A stretch of 55,647 nt of DNA, from contig JAKSIF010000018.1 of the NCBI GenBank assembly GCA_024398965.1, forward strand, positions 1-55,647, in the 5' to 3' direction. A program made the translations under genes and the position numbers. The notes below the pieces were generated by a model. That model ran no database searches. It was not told where the DNA came from and saw only the letters and a list, made by a program, of their open reading frames with translations. The stretch is from Fibrobacter sp. (GTDB lineage Bacteria > Fibrobacterota > Fibrobacteria > Fibrobacterales > Fibrobacteraceae). Shown piece by piece: positions 42,369 to 50,193 of the stretch. Each line of letters starts with the position of its first letter. The stretch's first letter is position 1.

Positions 42369-42812
42369 ATGTCTAGTATCGTAGAACGTCAGAATCTGAT
42401 TCGCGAAAAGTTCGGGAGTTTTACCGATCCCGATGATAAGTGGAAGTTCCTGTTGGATCTGGCCAAGGCTCATCCTGGAATGGATGCAAGTCTCAAGGCT
42501 GAAAAGTTCATTATTGTTGGCTGTGCTTCTACCATGTACCTGGTTCCCAGCTTCGATGGCCAGGTAATCCATTTTGAGATGGACGTGGAAGGCGGTACCA
42601 CGAATCCTCTGATCAGCCGCGGTCTTGGAGCCCTGGCTCTCAAGGTCTATAATGATATGGCTCCTGCTGAGATCCTTTCTATGGATCCGGCCTTCTTCCA
42701 GGATATCGGTTTGAACGTTGGCCTTTCTCCTACAAGATCCAACGGTTTTGCCAGCCTGATCAAGCAGATTTATTTGTACGCTAGGGTGTACTCAGCCCTT
42801 GCAAAGAAGTAA
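42369..42812 (+). CDS. sufE: Cysteine-desulfurase partner SufE
   Basis: A 147-residue SufE, which accepts persulfide sulfur from SufS and stimulates Fe-S cluster assembly. The acceptor Cys is in FIIVGCASTMYLVP, matching the usual VxGCxS motif. Other conserved runs are DPDDKWKFLLDLAK near the start and NVGLSPTRSNGFASLI near the end. No sufS, sufB or sufC genes are nearby. The AT-rich 20-nt gap to the next gene suggests co-transcription. Confidence 0.9.
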   Translation: MSSIVERQNLIREKFGSFTDPDDKWKFLLDLAKAHPGMDASLKAEKFIIVGCASTMYLVPSFDGQVIHFEMDVEGGTTNPLISRGLGALALKVYNDMAPAEILSMDPAFFQDIGLNVGLSPTRSNGFASLIKQIYLYARVYSALAKK

Positions 42813-42831
42813 TAACAAACGGAATAATAAA

Positions 42832-43398
42832 ATGGCATTTAGTTTTTTGAATGGTAAGAGCCCCTTCGATGAGGCTGAAGAACGTCTTGAAGCTGGCGAA
42901 GTCGTTAACGGCAAGCCCAAGCTGCCTACTGCGCCTGTGATGGGCTGGCAGGATGGTGTTTTCCTCCTGGTCATTATCGGCTTGATTGTTGGTGGTTACC
43001 AGTACTACCAGTATGCCAAGCGCTCTAGCGCCGAAGCCTTTACTGCTTGCGATGCCCTGTATGTGGCCGCCGGTCAGGATGCTACCAAGTATGTCGAAGT
43101 AGAAAAGTGCTACGAGGCTACCTGGGATCTGGGCTTTGTAAGCGATTCCATGGAAGTCCTTCGCCAGAATCGTCTGGGCGAAATCGAAGACATGCGTAAC
43201 CAGATGAAGGATCTTTATGCAAATGTCTCTGCTGCCTTGAACAAGCAGGACTCTGCTACCGCCCTGAAGATTGTCGGCGACTACAAGGGCGCTGTGCTTC
43301 TGTATGGTGGCGAAAAGGAAGAATGGGAAGAACTGGCTGTCATTGCCAAGTCTCGCACAGCCGAAGTTCCGGCTGCAGATAGCTCTGCTGCAAAGTAA
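42832..43398 (+). CDS. Single-span membrane protein of unknown function
   Basis: A 188-residue protein from ATG 42832. A short cytoplasmic start (MAFSFLNGKSPFDEAEERLE) is followed by one helix at about 46-65 (GVFLLVIIGLIVGGYQYYQY). The remainder is a soluble, mostly helical domain (AEAFTACDALYVAAGQDATK) that looks periplasmic. Two cysteines (about residues 75 and 94) could pair. The arrangement recalls TPR-like membrane adaptors such as YfgM but I see no clear repeat. Likely the third gene of the FAD-reductase/sufE unit. Confidence 0.6.
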   Translation: MAFSFLNGKSPFDEAEERLEAGEVVNGKPKLPTAPVMGWQDGVFLLVIIGLIVGGYQYYQYAKRSSAEAFTACDALYVAAGQDATKYVEVEKCYEATWDLGFVSDSMEVLRQNRLGEIEDMRNQMKDLYANVSAALNKQDSATALKIVGDYKGAVLLYGGEKEEWEELAVIAKSRTAEVPAADSSAAK

Positions 43399-43420
43399 TT
43401 CCTTGTAATAGGTCAAAAGA

Positions 43421-43454
43421 AAGCCTCTCGGTTGAACCGGGAGGCTTCTTTTTT
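43421..43454. terminator. Terminator between converging genes
   Basis: AAGCCTCTCGGTT and AACCGGGAGGCTT form a 13-bp arm with one wobble, then CTTTTTT. The T-run overlaps the stop of tsaE on the other strand. Confidence 0.87.
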
Positions 43455-43860
43455 AAAGTTTTTCCAGGATAATCTCTCGCTCCGTTTCGGATAGAATATT
43501 GATGGTTATCCTATGGGTAATGCCTGGGTCGTTGTCTTCCAGACGCTCGGGCCATTCGATGAGGCTGATGCCTTGGGCGAGATAATCGGGGTCCAGACCG
43601 ACTTCATAAAGGTCAGCGCCTCCTTCTAGGCGGTAAAGATCAAAGTGGAAAATGGGCGGGTTGTTGGGATACTCATGAAGAATTGTATAGGTGGGAGAGC
43701 AAACGGAACCGCTAAATCCAAGCCCTTTGCACACGCCGCGACTGATGACGGTCTTGCCAGCGCCAAGGTTTCCGTACATGGCAACCTTATCGCCTGGCTT
43801 CAGGGTCTTCCCGAATTCAATCGCCCAGTTGTAAGTATCTTCTTCTGATGTAAACTTCAT
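43453..43860 (-). CDS. tsaE: tRNA threonylcarbamoyladenosine biosynthesis ATPase TsaE
   Basis: A 135-residue P-loop protein needed for the t6A modification of tRNAs together with TsaB, TsaC and TsaD. Walker A MYGNLGAGKTVISRGV, then SPTYTILHEY and FHFDLYRLEGGADLYEVG, the TsaE hallmarks, and LIEWPERLED near the end. ATG 43860 is chosen over upstream frames because they lie in repeat DNA. None of its partners is nearby. Confidence 0.93.
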   Translation of the reverse strand: MKFTSEEDTYNWAIEFGKTLKPGDKVAMYGNLGAGKTVISRGVCKGLGFSGSVCSPTYTILHEYPNNPPIFHFDLYRLEGGADLYEVGLDPDYLAQGISLIEWPERLEDNDPGITHRITINILSETEREIILEKL

Positions 43861-44061
43861 ATCAATTAACAAATAACAATTAACAATGAACAATGAACAA
43901 TTTAGACAAAGGCGCTTCGCGCTCAATATAGAACGGCGAAGCCGTGATTACAATTAAAAATTAAGAATTAAAGATTAAAAATGTAGATAATGGCGCTTCG
44001 CGCTTATTATAAAACGGCGAAGCCGGATTATTATCATTTTTCATCCTTCATCCTTCATTAT
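43861..44061. repeat. Intergenic repeat region with two copies of a paired-hairpin unit
   Basis: TTAACAATGAACAATGAACAA-like repeats are followed by two units. Unit 1: GGCGCTTCGCGCT (43911-43923), 10 nt, CGGCGAAGCCG (43934-43944). Unit 2: the same words at 43992-44004 and 44015-44025 with the same 10-nt spacer. Between and after are ATTAAAAATTAAGAATTAAAG and CATCCTTCATCCTTCATT tracts. The tail of the left tract forms the leader of tsaE. Confidence 0.7.
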
Positions 44062-45189
44062 TTAAAGTTTGTCCTTGAACTGCTGGTAGGTGAACTTGTG
44101 AAGCAGGTGGAACTTGCCCTGTTCGTCGAACTTGCCGATGCTTGGATGACGAACACCATTAAAGAAGGTTGTCTTCACCATGGTGTAGTGGATCATGTCC
44201 TCGAAGATGATCTTTTCGCCTACTTCAAGGGGATGGTCAAAGGAGAAGTCGCCTAATTGGTCGCCAGCCAGGCAGGAATTGCCTGCTAGTTTGTACGTAA
44301 ACTTCTTTTCGCCGGGCATGCCTGCTCCGGTAATGGCGGGGCGATAGGGCATTTCGAGGCAGTCGGGCATGTGGTCGCTGATGGAAACGTTCAGTACGGC
44401 GATATCCATTTCGTTGTGGACGATGTCGCCGACGGAAGCCACCAGTTCACCGGTCTGCCAACCTACGGCTTCGCCCGGTTCCATGATGACGGTCAGGTGG
44501 GGGTAGCGGGCCATGAAGTCTTTCAGGATGCGCACCAGTTCGTCGCGGTGGTAATCCTTACGGGTGATATGGTGCCCGCCGCCGAAGTTCACCCATTTCA
44601 TCTGGGGGAGGTACTTCCCGAAGTGCTGCTCGAAGGCGGCGAGGACGCCTTCCAAGGCGTCCGCATCCTGTTCACAGAGGGCGTGGAAGTGCAAACCTTC
44701 GATTCCGTCCAAAAGTTCCGGCTTGAATTCGGCCTCGGTAACGCCCAGACGGCTGAACTTGCCACAGGGATTGTAGAGGTCCGTGTCTACCGTAGAGAAC
44801 TGGGGGTTCACGCGGATGCCTGCGGAGACACCTGCCTTAAGGGTCTTTTCCTTGAAACGCTGCCACTGGCTAAAGCTGTTGAAACTGATGTGGCCTGCGT
44901 AGGAGAGAATTTCGTCGATTTCGTCGTCTTCGTATACCGGGGCGAAGACATGGACTTCCTTTCCCATTTCTTCTTTTGCGAGCCTAGCCTCGTTCAGGGA
45001 GCTTGCTGTTGCCCCTGCCAGGTATTGGCCGACCAGGGGGAAAGATCTCCAAAAGCTGTAGCCTTTCAGGGCGCAGATGATCTTTACGCCTGTTTTTTTC
45101 TGAATATCGTCAAGAATTTCCATATTTCGGCGAAGACGGGCTTCGTCCAAAACATAGCAGGGGGAAGGAACTTGGGTATAATCGAGCAT
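44062..45189 (-). CDS. nspC: Carboxynorspermidine decarboxylase
   Basis: A 375-residue PLP enzyme of the alanine-racemase fold. It decarboxylates carboxyspermidine or carboxynorspermidine in the alternative polyamine route. PLP Lys in IICALKGYSFW; GLHFHALCEQDADAL; VNFGGGHHITRKDY; IMEPGEAVGW; and the C-terminal NVSISDHMPDCLEMPYRP with GNSCLAGDQLGDF, where Cys and Asp complete the site across the dimer. These separate NspC from diaminopimelate decarboxylase. The partner dehydrogenase is not in the window. It has its own promoter at 45197-45226. Confidence 0.93.
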   Translation of the reverse strand: MLDYTQVPSPCYVLDEARLRRNMEILDDIQKKTGVKIICALKGYSFWRSFPLVGQYLAGATASSLNEARLAKEEMGKEVHVFAPVYEDDEIDEILSYAGHISFNSFSQWQRFKEKTLKAGVSAGIRVNPQFSTVDTDLYNPCGKFSRLGVTEAEFKPELLDGIEGLHFHALCEQDADALEGVLAAFEQHFGKYLPQMKWVNFGGGHHITRKDYHRDELVRILKDFMARYPHLTVIMEPGEAVGWQTGELVASVGDIVHNEMDIAVLNVSISDHMPDCLEMPYRPAITGAGMPGEKKFTYKLAGNSCLAGDQLGDFSFDHPLEVGEKIIFEDMIHYTMVKTTFFNGVRHPSIGKFDEQGKFHLLHKFTYQQFKDKL

Positions 45190-45196
45190 AAATCCA

Positions 45197-45226
45197 AAGA
45201 TAGCCTTTTTTTTACGTTTTTCTCAA
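45197..45226 (-). promoter_or_regulatory. Promoter of nspC
   Basis: TTGAGA (45226-45221), 18-nt spacer, TATCTT (45202-45197) on the minus strand. The -10 ends 7 nt before the nspC ATG at 45189, so the mRNA would start at or next to the start codon. It lies in a 71-nt gap with a divergent gene. Confidence 0.6.
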
Positions 45227-45260
45227 CCTTTTTTAAAATCCTTTAACTAGATTTAAGTTG

Positions 45261-46073
45261 ATGAGTTTCTCTACGTATAAGCATGTTGTTTTGTCGGCTT
45301 TGTCCCTGGCTTTCGTTAGCATGGCCATGGCTCAACCGGCAGCCCAGGCTCAGCCTGCTCCTGCTGCTGCGGTTAGCGCTCCAGCTCCTACTAAAGTTGA
45401 ATCCCAGGTGGTGGCAGCCCCTCGCGGAGCTTCTACCCTTGACGACATGATTCAGGCAAAGCTTGATTCCATGAATCGAGCAGTTCCCTCTGCTGGCCCC
45501 CGCAACTCCGATAGCCTAGCCAAGGCTCAGGCCGATAGTGTTCGCAGCCTTATCCAGCAGGGTAAGTACGTTCAGCGTGCCAAGTACGATAAGAAGAATT
45601 TTGACCACTGGAATGTGGATACCACTCTCCAGAAGACCATGAAGGAAAAGCTCTTTGGCGTATGGCGCACTCCCATTGTTGCCCACGGCCACGCTTTCCG
45701 CGATGCTGAACTCCGGTTTGGCATGAACGACACCTTAGTTGGCGTCACTCGCACTTATTCCGACTCTGGTCGTTACCAGATGACCGGTGAGTATACCTTC
45801 AAGGCTCGCTACCGCTTTGATTCCGAAACAGCCCTGGTTAGCCGTGAAGTGTTCAGCGATCGTAAGGTTATCCGTTGGGACTTTATCACCTTTGATGTAG
45901 TCAACGATTCCTTGGTATACAGCCTCAACAAGTTGGAATTCCGCGATCTTAACGATAACTGGCTCAACGCTCTTCAGGGCTTTGACAACGTGCCGCCCGA
46001 AGTTTATCGTCGCGACGACAAGGGTTCTGCCGAGATGAAGCAGGACTTCGAGAATAGCAAGAAGAAAAAATAA
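45261..46073 (+). CDS. Exported protein of unknown function
   Basis: A 270-residue protein with signal peptide KHVVLSALSLAFVSMAMA, an Ala/Pro/Gln-rich spacer (QPAAQAQPAPAAA), and a conserved-looking domain from about 105 (NFDHWNVDTTLQKTMKEKLF). The region GRYQMTGEYTFKARYRFDSE reads as an antiparallel beta-sheet of lipocalin or calycin style, but this is a guess. TAGATT ends 7 nt before the ATG. It ends 11 nt before the ABC permease gene, so it is probably the first gene of that operon and may bind the transported ligand; that role is inferred only from position. Confidence 0.6.
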   Translation: MSFSTYKHVVLSALSLAFVSMAMAQPAAQAQPAPAAAVSAPAPTKVESQVVAAPRGASTLDDMIQAKLDSMNRAVPSAGPRNSDSLAKAQADSVRSLIQQGKYVQRAKYDKKNFDHWNVDTTLQKTMKEKLFGVWRTPIVAHGHAFRDAELRFGMNDTLVGVTRTYSDSGRYQMTGEYTFKARYRFDSETALVSREVFSDRKVIRWDFITFDVVNDSLVYSLNKLEFRDLNDNWLNALQGFDNVPPEVYRRDDKGSAEMKQDFENSKKKK

Positions 46074-46084
46074 GGACTGAGCCA

Positions 46085-47032
46085 ATGCCCAGTCGTCAAA
46101 TTCGAGCAAGAGTCTGCTTTGTTGTGCTGACCTTGCTCGTTTTTTTATTCATGGCACTTACCTTGGGCGCCGGTTCTGTGGAACTGGATGGCTCCGAGAT
46201 GGCTCGTCGAATCTTTTGGGAAATAAGATTCCCGAGAATGATGGCAGCCTTGCTTTCTGGTGTAGCGCTTTCTGTGTCCGGTCTTGCACTGCAGACCTTG
46301 TTTAGAAATCCCCTGGCGGGTCCCTTTGTTCTTGGCATCAGCAGTGGCGCAAGCCTGGGTGTTGCGTTGTCCCTTTTGGCGGGTTTAAGCTTTGGACATC
46401 TTGGGGTTCTTGGGGCAGCAGCTGCTGGATCCCTGGTGGTGACCTGTCTTGTTATGATGGTCGCAGTACGGTTCCGCAGTTCCTCTGTACTTTTGATTGT
46501 TGGTTTGCTGACAGGATATTTTATCGATGCCTTGATCAGCATGCTGATTGTGAATACGGATGCAGAGGCTCTAAGGGTCTATGTCAGCTGGGGTATGGGT
46601 AGCTTTGGACGGTTAACCTACGATGGTGTTGCTCTTTTTGGAGTTGCAGTGGCTGCCGGAGTTTCTTTGATTCTAGTTTCAGTCAAGTATTTGAATGGAG
46701 TGCGCCTAGGGGAGGACTTTGCCAAGGGCCTTGGAGTCAACGTAAAACTTGGACGTAGGCTTGTACTGCTGGGGGCTTCTATTCTGGCCGCTGCGGCAAC
46801 GGCATTCTGTGGACCGGTTGCCTTTGTGGGTATCGCGGTTCCTCATCTTGCCTATATGCTTTTTAGAACTTCGAATCATCGGGTGCTTCTGCCTGGTGCT
46901 AGTTTGTGTGGAATGGTTCTTTGCCTCGTTGCCTCCTTGTTCGGTACAGTGCCGCTGAACGCTGTCCTTAGTCTTGTGGGTGTTCCCGTAATATTATGGG
47001 TTATTGTTCGTGGCCATGGAGGCTTGAAGTGA
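46085..47032 (+). CDS. FecCD/BtuC-family ABC transporter permease
   Basis: A 315-residue permease of the iron-siderophore, heme or cobalamin import family. About nine helices. Signatures: FPRMMAALLSGVALSVSGLA, then LQTLFRNPLAGPFVLGISSG, and late GPVAFVGIAVPHLAYMLF, the cytoplasmic coupling helix. AAGGAC lies upstream of the ATG. The stop overlaps the ATPase start (GTGA). No classic periplasmic binding protein is adjacent. Confidence 0.9.
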   Translation: MPSRQIRARVCFVVLTLLVFLFMALTLGAGSVELDGSEMARRIFWEIRFPRMMAALLSGVALSVSGLALQTLFRNPLAGPFVLGISSGASLGVALSLLAGLSFGHLGVLGAAAAGSLVVTCLVMMVAVRFRSSSVLLIVGLLTGYFIDALISMLIVNTDAEALRVYVSWGMGSFGRLTYDGVALFGVAVAAGVSLILVSVKYLNGVRLGEDFAKGLGVNVKLGRRLVLLGASILAAAATAFCGPVAFVGIAVPHLAYMLFRTSNHRVLLPGASLCGMVLCLVASLFGTVPLNAVLSLVGVPVILWVIVRGHGGLK

Positions 47033-47745
47033 CTTTGCTGCAGTGTACTGGGCTCGCCTTTGGCTATGGTAAGGCTTTTGCTGCGCCCTTTGATTTTTCT
47101 TTGGACGAAGGACAGGTTGTTGCTTTGATGGGCCGCAATGGTTCCGGCAAGAGTACCCTGTTAAAGACTCTGGCAGGAATTATTCCGTTGTTGGAAGGTT
47201 CGCTTGAAATTCAGGGCACGCAAATCAAGAGCTTGCCCGCAAGGGAGTTGGCAAAGAGGGTTGCCTATATTTCCATTAGCAAGGCTGCCCCCGACCGCAT
47301 GACGGTTCGCGATTTCGTAAGCTTGGGACGCATGCCCTACAGCGGCTTGTTTGACGGACGGAATGAAGAGGACGAGAAAATTGTTGATGATGCAATCTCA
47401 TTGATGCAGTTGGATCGATACGAACAAAAACTCGTAAGTGAACTTAGCGACGGTGAACGAACTCGTGTCTATTTGGCAGAAGCTGTTGCGCAGCAAGCGA
47501 AGATTCTTTTGCTTGATGAGCCCAATGCATTTCTTGACATTCCCTGGAGCCATTCTCTTTTCAGAACGTTGCGTCAATTGGCTGCAGAAAAAGGGATAGG
47601 AATTATCGTGTCCACACATTCGTTGGAATATGCATCCAGATATTGTGATCGATTCCTGGTTGTTGCGAACGGTGCTTTGAATATGGGCTCCCTGGATGAA
47701 GTGAAAAAACAGGGTGGACTGGATTGGATCAATGAAATTGCTTAG
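47029..47745 (+). CDS. FecE/BtuD-family ABC transporter ATPase
   Basis: A 238-residue ATPase from GTG 47029, with GGAGG six nt upstream and overlapping the permease stop. Walker A LMGRNGSGKSTLLKTLAG; signature helix SELSDGERTRVYLAEA (LSDGE instead of the common LSGGE); Walker B ILLLDEPNAFLD; switch His in IIVSTHSLE. With the permease it forms the importer core. The loop after Walker A (RVAYISISKAAPDRMTVRDF) is typical of FecE-type proteins. Confidence 0.9.
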   Translation: MTLLQCTGLAFGYGKAFAAPFDFSLDEGQVVALMGRNGSGKSTLLKTLAGIIPLLEGSLEIQGTQIKSLPARELAKRVAYISISKAAPDRMTVRDFVSLGRMPYSGLFDGRNEEDEKIVDDAISLMQLDRYEQKLVSELSDGERTRVYLAEAVAQQAKILLLDEPNAFLDIPWSHSLFRTLRQLAAEKGIGIIVSTHSLEYASRYCDRFLVVANGALNMGSLDEVKKQGGLDWINEIA

Positions 47746-48676
47746 CCTTTTTTCGGTACTGCTCCTGGTTTTGGTGGGATGTGCGGGAACTACTCTTCAA
47801 AAGGACGAATCTCTTCCGAATGTTCCCGAGGTTGGAAAGCATTTCTTCTGGCAGGTGTCGGACGATAATTCTAGCGTTTGGATTCTTGGTAGCGTACACT
47901 TTGCGGATTCTACGTTCTACCCTTTGGATTCCGTTATTGAAACGGCTTATGTGAATGCTGAGGAATTGGCTGTAGAAATTGACTTGAGTGATGATTCCGT
48001 CAGTAACGAGGTTGCCACGAAGTCTTTGCAGCAGGGAATGCTTCCGGCGGGAACCACCCTTAACCAGGTGCTGCCTCGAGCTATGTGGAATACCTTGGAT
48101 AGTATTTGTGCTGCTTGGAATTTTCCTGTTATGGGACTAATGCGTCTGCGTCCCTGGTTCGCAGCCACAACATTGTCTGTGATCGCCTTGCAACGTGCAG
48201 GAATCAATCCGGAGTATGGCGTGGACGTGGTCATGATGGATCGTGCTGCCATAGACGGCAAGGCCATTGTTGGCCTGGAAACTGCGGATGAACAGGTTGG
48301 AGCCTTGGCTGATACCAGCGACTCGGATTCTGCAGGAATCTACTACCTTAAGACAACTTTGAATGAAATTTCAATGTTGGATTCCATGGTTGCCCAAATG
48401 ATGCGCGCATGGAAAACGGGCGATGAAGAACTTCTTCGTAGCGTGATGGATGATGACCGCGGAAAGCCTTCTGATGAAGGGGAAGAAAAAATTCGAAAGG
48501 ATATGGAAGACAGGGTCTATACAAGTCGAAATGGGAAAATGGCAAAATCCATTGCCCGCTTCCTTGTGGAAGATAGGAATGTCTTTGTAGTTATTGGTGC
48601 CGCCCACCTGGTTCTTGACGAAGACAACGTAATTGAACAATTACGGAATAGCGGCTATAAGGTAACTCGTTACTAG
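47732..48676 (+). CDS. TraB/GumN-family lipoprotein
   Basis: A 314-residue protein from ATG 47732, overlapping the ATPase gene by 14 nt. The lipobox LVGC follows a short signal (KLLSLFSVLLLVLVGC). The TraB/GumN domain begins FFWQVSDDNSSVWILGSVHF and closes VFVVIGAAHLVLDEDNVIEQ. The two conserved His-containing motifs (GSVHF and GAAHL) are presumed metal sites by analogy with metal-dependent TIKI/TraB proteases. Tight coupling with the FecCD-type importer suggests a part in ligand capture or processing. Its stop overlaps that of the convergent sigma-54 gene. Confidence 0.8.
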   Translation: MKLLSLFSVLLLVLVGCAGTTLQKDESLPNVPEVGKHFFWQVSDDNSSVWILGSVHFADSTFYPLDSVIETAYVNAEELAVEIDLSDDSVSNEVATKSLQQGMLPAGTTLNQVLPRAMWNTLDSICAAWNFPVMGLMRLRPWFAATTLSVIALQRAGINPEYGVDVVMMDRAAIDGKAIVGLETADEQVGALADTSDSDSAGIYYLKTTLNEISMLDSMVAQMMRAWKTGDEELLRSVMDDDRGKPSDEGEEKIRKDMEDRVYTSRNGKMAKSIARFLVEDRNVFVVIGAAHLVLDEDNVIEQLRNSGYKVTRY

Positions 48677-50064
48677 ATTTCCTTGATACTAATGCCCAGT
48701 CGGGTAAGACGGTTGTAAAGAGCCGTTCTCAGCATTCCCAAATTGGTCGCAGTCTGGCTTATGGAATTATTGTTTTCGTGAATTTTTGCCTTTAGGAATT
48801 CTCGTTCCTGGTCAAGCTGTTTTTCACGAAATTCCTCGTAGAGATCTGCATCGGGATAAGTGCAGCCCCTTGATTTTTCAAAGTTCGCAGCCGATTCTAT
48901 GTTGGGGGCTTCATAGAAATTGCTTCTGGGCAGAGATTCTCCCAGAAATTCGCGATCTATTTGGAAATCTTCGGGTTGTAGGATGCCTGAGTTGGTAAAG
49001 CAGAGCGTGCGCTGGATAACATTCTCTAGTTCTCGGATGTTGCCGGGCCAGCTGTGACTTTGAAGGTGTTGCAAAGCTTCCTTAGACAAGGTGTAGCTTT
49101 CGCCTTCACCCTTGTATAACTGAATGAAGTAGTTTGCCAGGTCTTCGATATCCTCTGTACGCTCTCTTAGGGGGTGCACTGAGAGAGGAATGACGTTCAG
49201 ACGATAGTATAGATCTTCGCGGAACTTTTTTTCGAGGACAGCCTTCTTTAGGTCTCTGTTTGTTGCGGCAATGATTCGCACGTTGATGTGCTTGCTCTTG
49301 TTGGCTCCAATGGGGCGGATTTCTTTGTCCTGTAGGACGCGGAGAAGCTTGACCTGGGCATGTAAAGGCATGTCGCCAATTTCATCCAGGAATATGGCGC
49401 CTCCATCTGCTGCTTCAAACAAACCGATTCGCTCGTTCTGGGCGCCAGTGAAGGCTCCGCGGGTATGGCCGAAAAGTTCGCTTTCAAAAAGATTGTCAGG
49501 AATAGCGCTGCAGTTTACCGTTATAAGCTTGTCGTAGGTGCAGGCAACGGCTCGAGCAATTAGTTCCTTGCCAACGCCAGTTTCTCCTTGGATCAATACC
49601 GGTCCGGAGTGAATCATTGCCTTGAGAACGTTGTTTCTGAGTTGTTCCATGGCGGGGCTTTTGCCCACCAGGTGGCTCATGCTCTCCTTGAAGGTTTGCC
49701 TTGCAGAAATGATTCTCTTCAACTTGGCTATCTGACTCATGAGATGAACTCGCACAGCGGCGGAATTCATGCAGATATCCAATAGAGGGCTGAGGTTGTT
49801 GTAATTTGTAATGTCTTCGGCGTAGGCGAAGATCATTATGTCGGGCTTGATTTGTTTAAGAACCTTTAAATGAGGCTCATTCTCGGTTCCGAATGCGTCA
49901 AGATCCCACAGGGCGATGTTGGAAAGGTCCTGTACAGGAAGCATTTCCTTGCCAAGATAGTATCTGCTAGGATCGTAGATTTTTACATCATAATTTACAG
50001 TAGAAAGCACGTCCACGATGAACGAGGACATGTTTGATTCATGGGCGAAAAAATCTATACGCAT
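48673..50064 (-). CDS. Sigma-54-dependent transcriptional activator (NtrC-like)
   Basis: A 463-residue activator. N-terminal about 120 residues look like a degenerate receiver (NIALWDLDAFG at the strand-3 place of the phospho-Asp). AAA+ domain at about 130-370 with Walker A LIQGETGVGKELIARA, the sigma-54 contact loop ELFGHTRGAFTGA, Walker B GGAIFLDEIGDM, and RLNVIPLSVHPLRER. C-terminal Fis-type helix-turn-helix SISQTATNLGMLRTALYNRL. GAFTGA is intact, so it should work with RpoN. No sensor kinase is adjacent, and its targets are unknown. Confidence 0.92.
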   Translation of the reverse strand: MRIDFFAHESNMSSFIVDVLSTVNYDVKIYDPSRYYLGKEMLPVQDLSNIALWDLDAFGTENEPHLKVLKQIKPDIMIFAYAEDITNYNNLSPLLDICMNSAAVRVHLMSQIAKLKRIISARQTFKESMSHLVGKSPAMEQLRNNVLKAMIHSGPVLIQGETGVGKELIARAVACTYDKLITVNCSAIPDNLFESELFGHTRGAFTGAQNERIGLFEAADGGAIFLDEIGDMPLHAQVKLLRVLQDKEIRPIGANKSKHINVRIIAATNRDLKKAVLEKKFREDLYYRLNVIPLSVHPLRERTEDIEDLANYFIQLYKGEGESYTLSKEALQHLQSHSWPGNIRELENVIQRTLCFTNSGILQPEDFQIDREFLGESLPRSNFYEAPNIESAANFEKSRGCTYPDADLYEEFREKQLDQEREFLKAKIHENNNSISQTATNLGMLRTALYNRLTRLGISIKEI

Positions 50065-50193
50065 AATTTAGTTAAGAATTACGAATTACAAGTTACGAGA
50101 ATTAATCGTTTTATAGTGGGACTGCTTGTCGAAAAAAGATTCTATTATCTCATAATTCATAAATCATAATTCGTAATTGCAAATAAGCGGAGC
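50065..50193. repeat. Degenerate repeat tract with terminal hairpin
   Basis: AAGAATTACGAATTACAAG near the left end and ATAATTCATAAATCATAATT near the right are roughly reverse complements, flanking a central unique 45 nt. The right end CAAATAAGC-GGA-GCTTATTTG (50179-50199) is a 9-bp hairpin running into the proC stop. Confidence 0.5.

Noticed and set aside
43911-44025. CRISPR array
   Set aside because: Only two units with AT-rich repeat DNA between them and paired hairpins inside each unit; no regular spacers and no cas genes.
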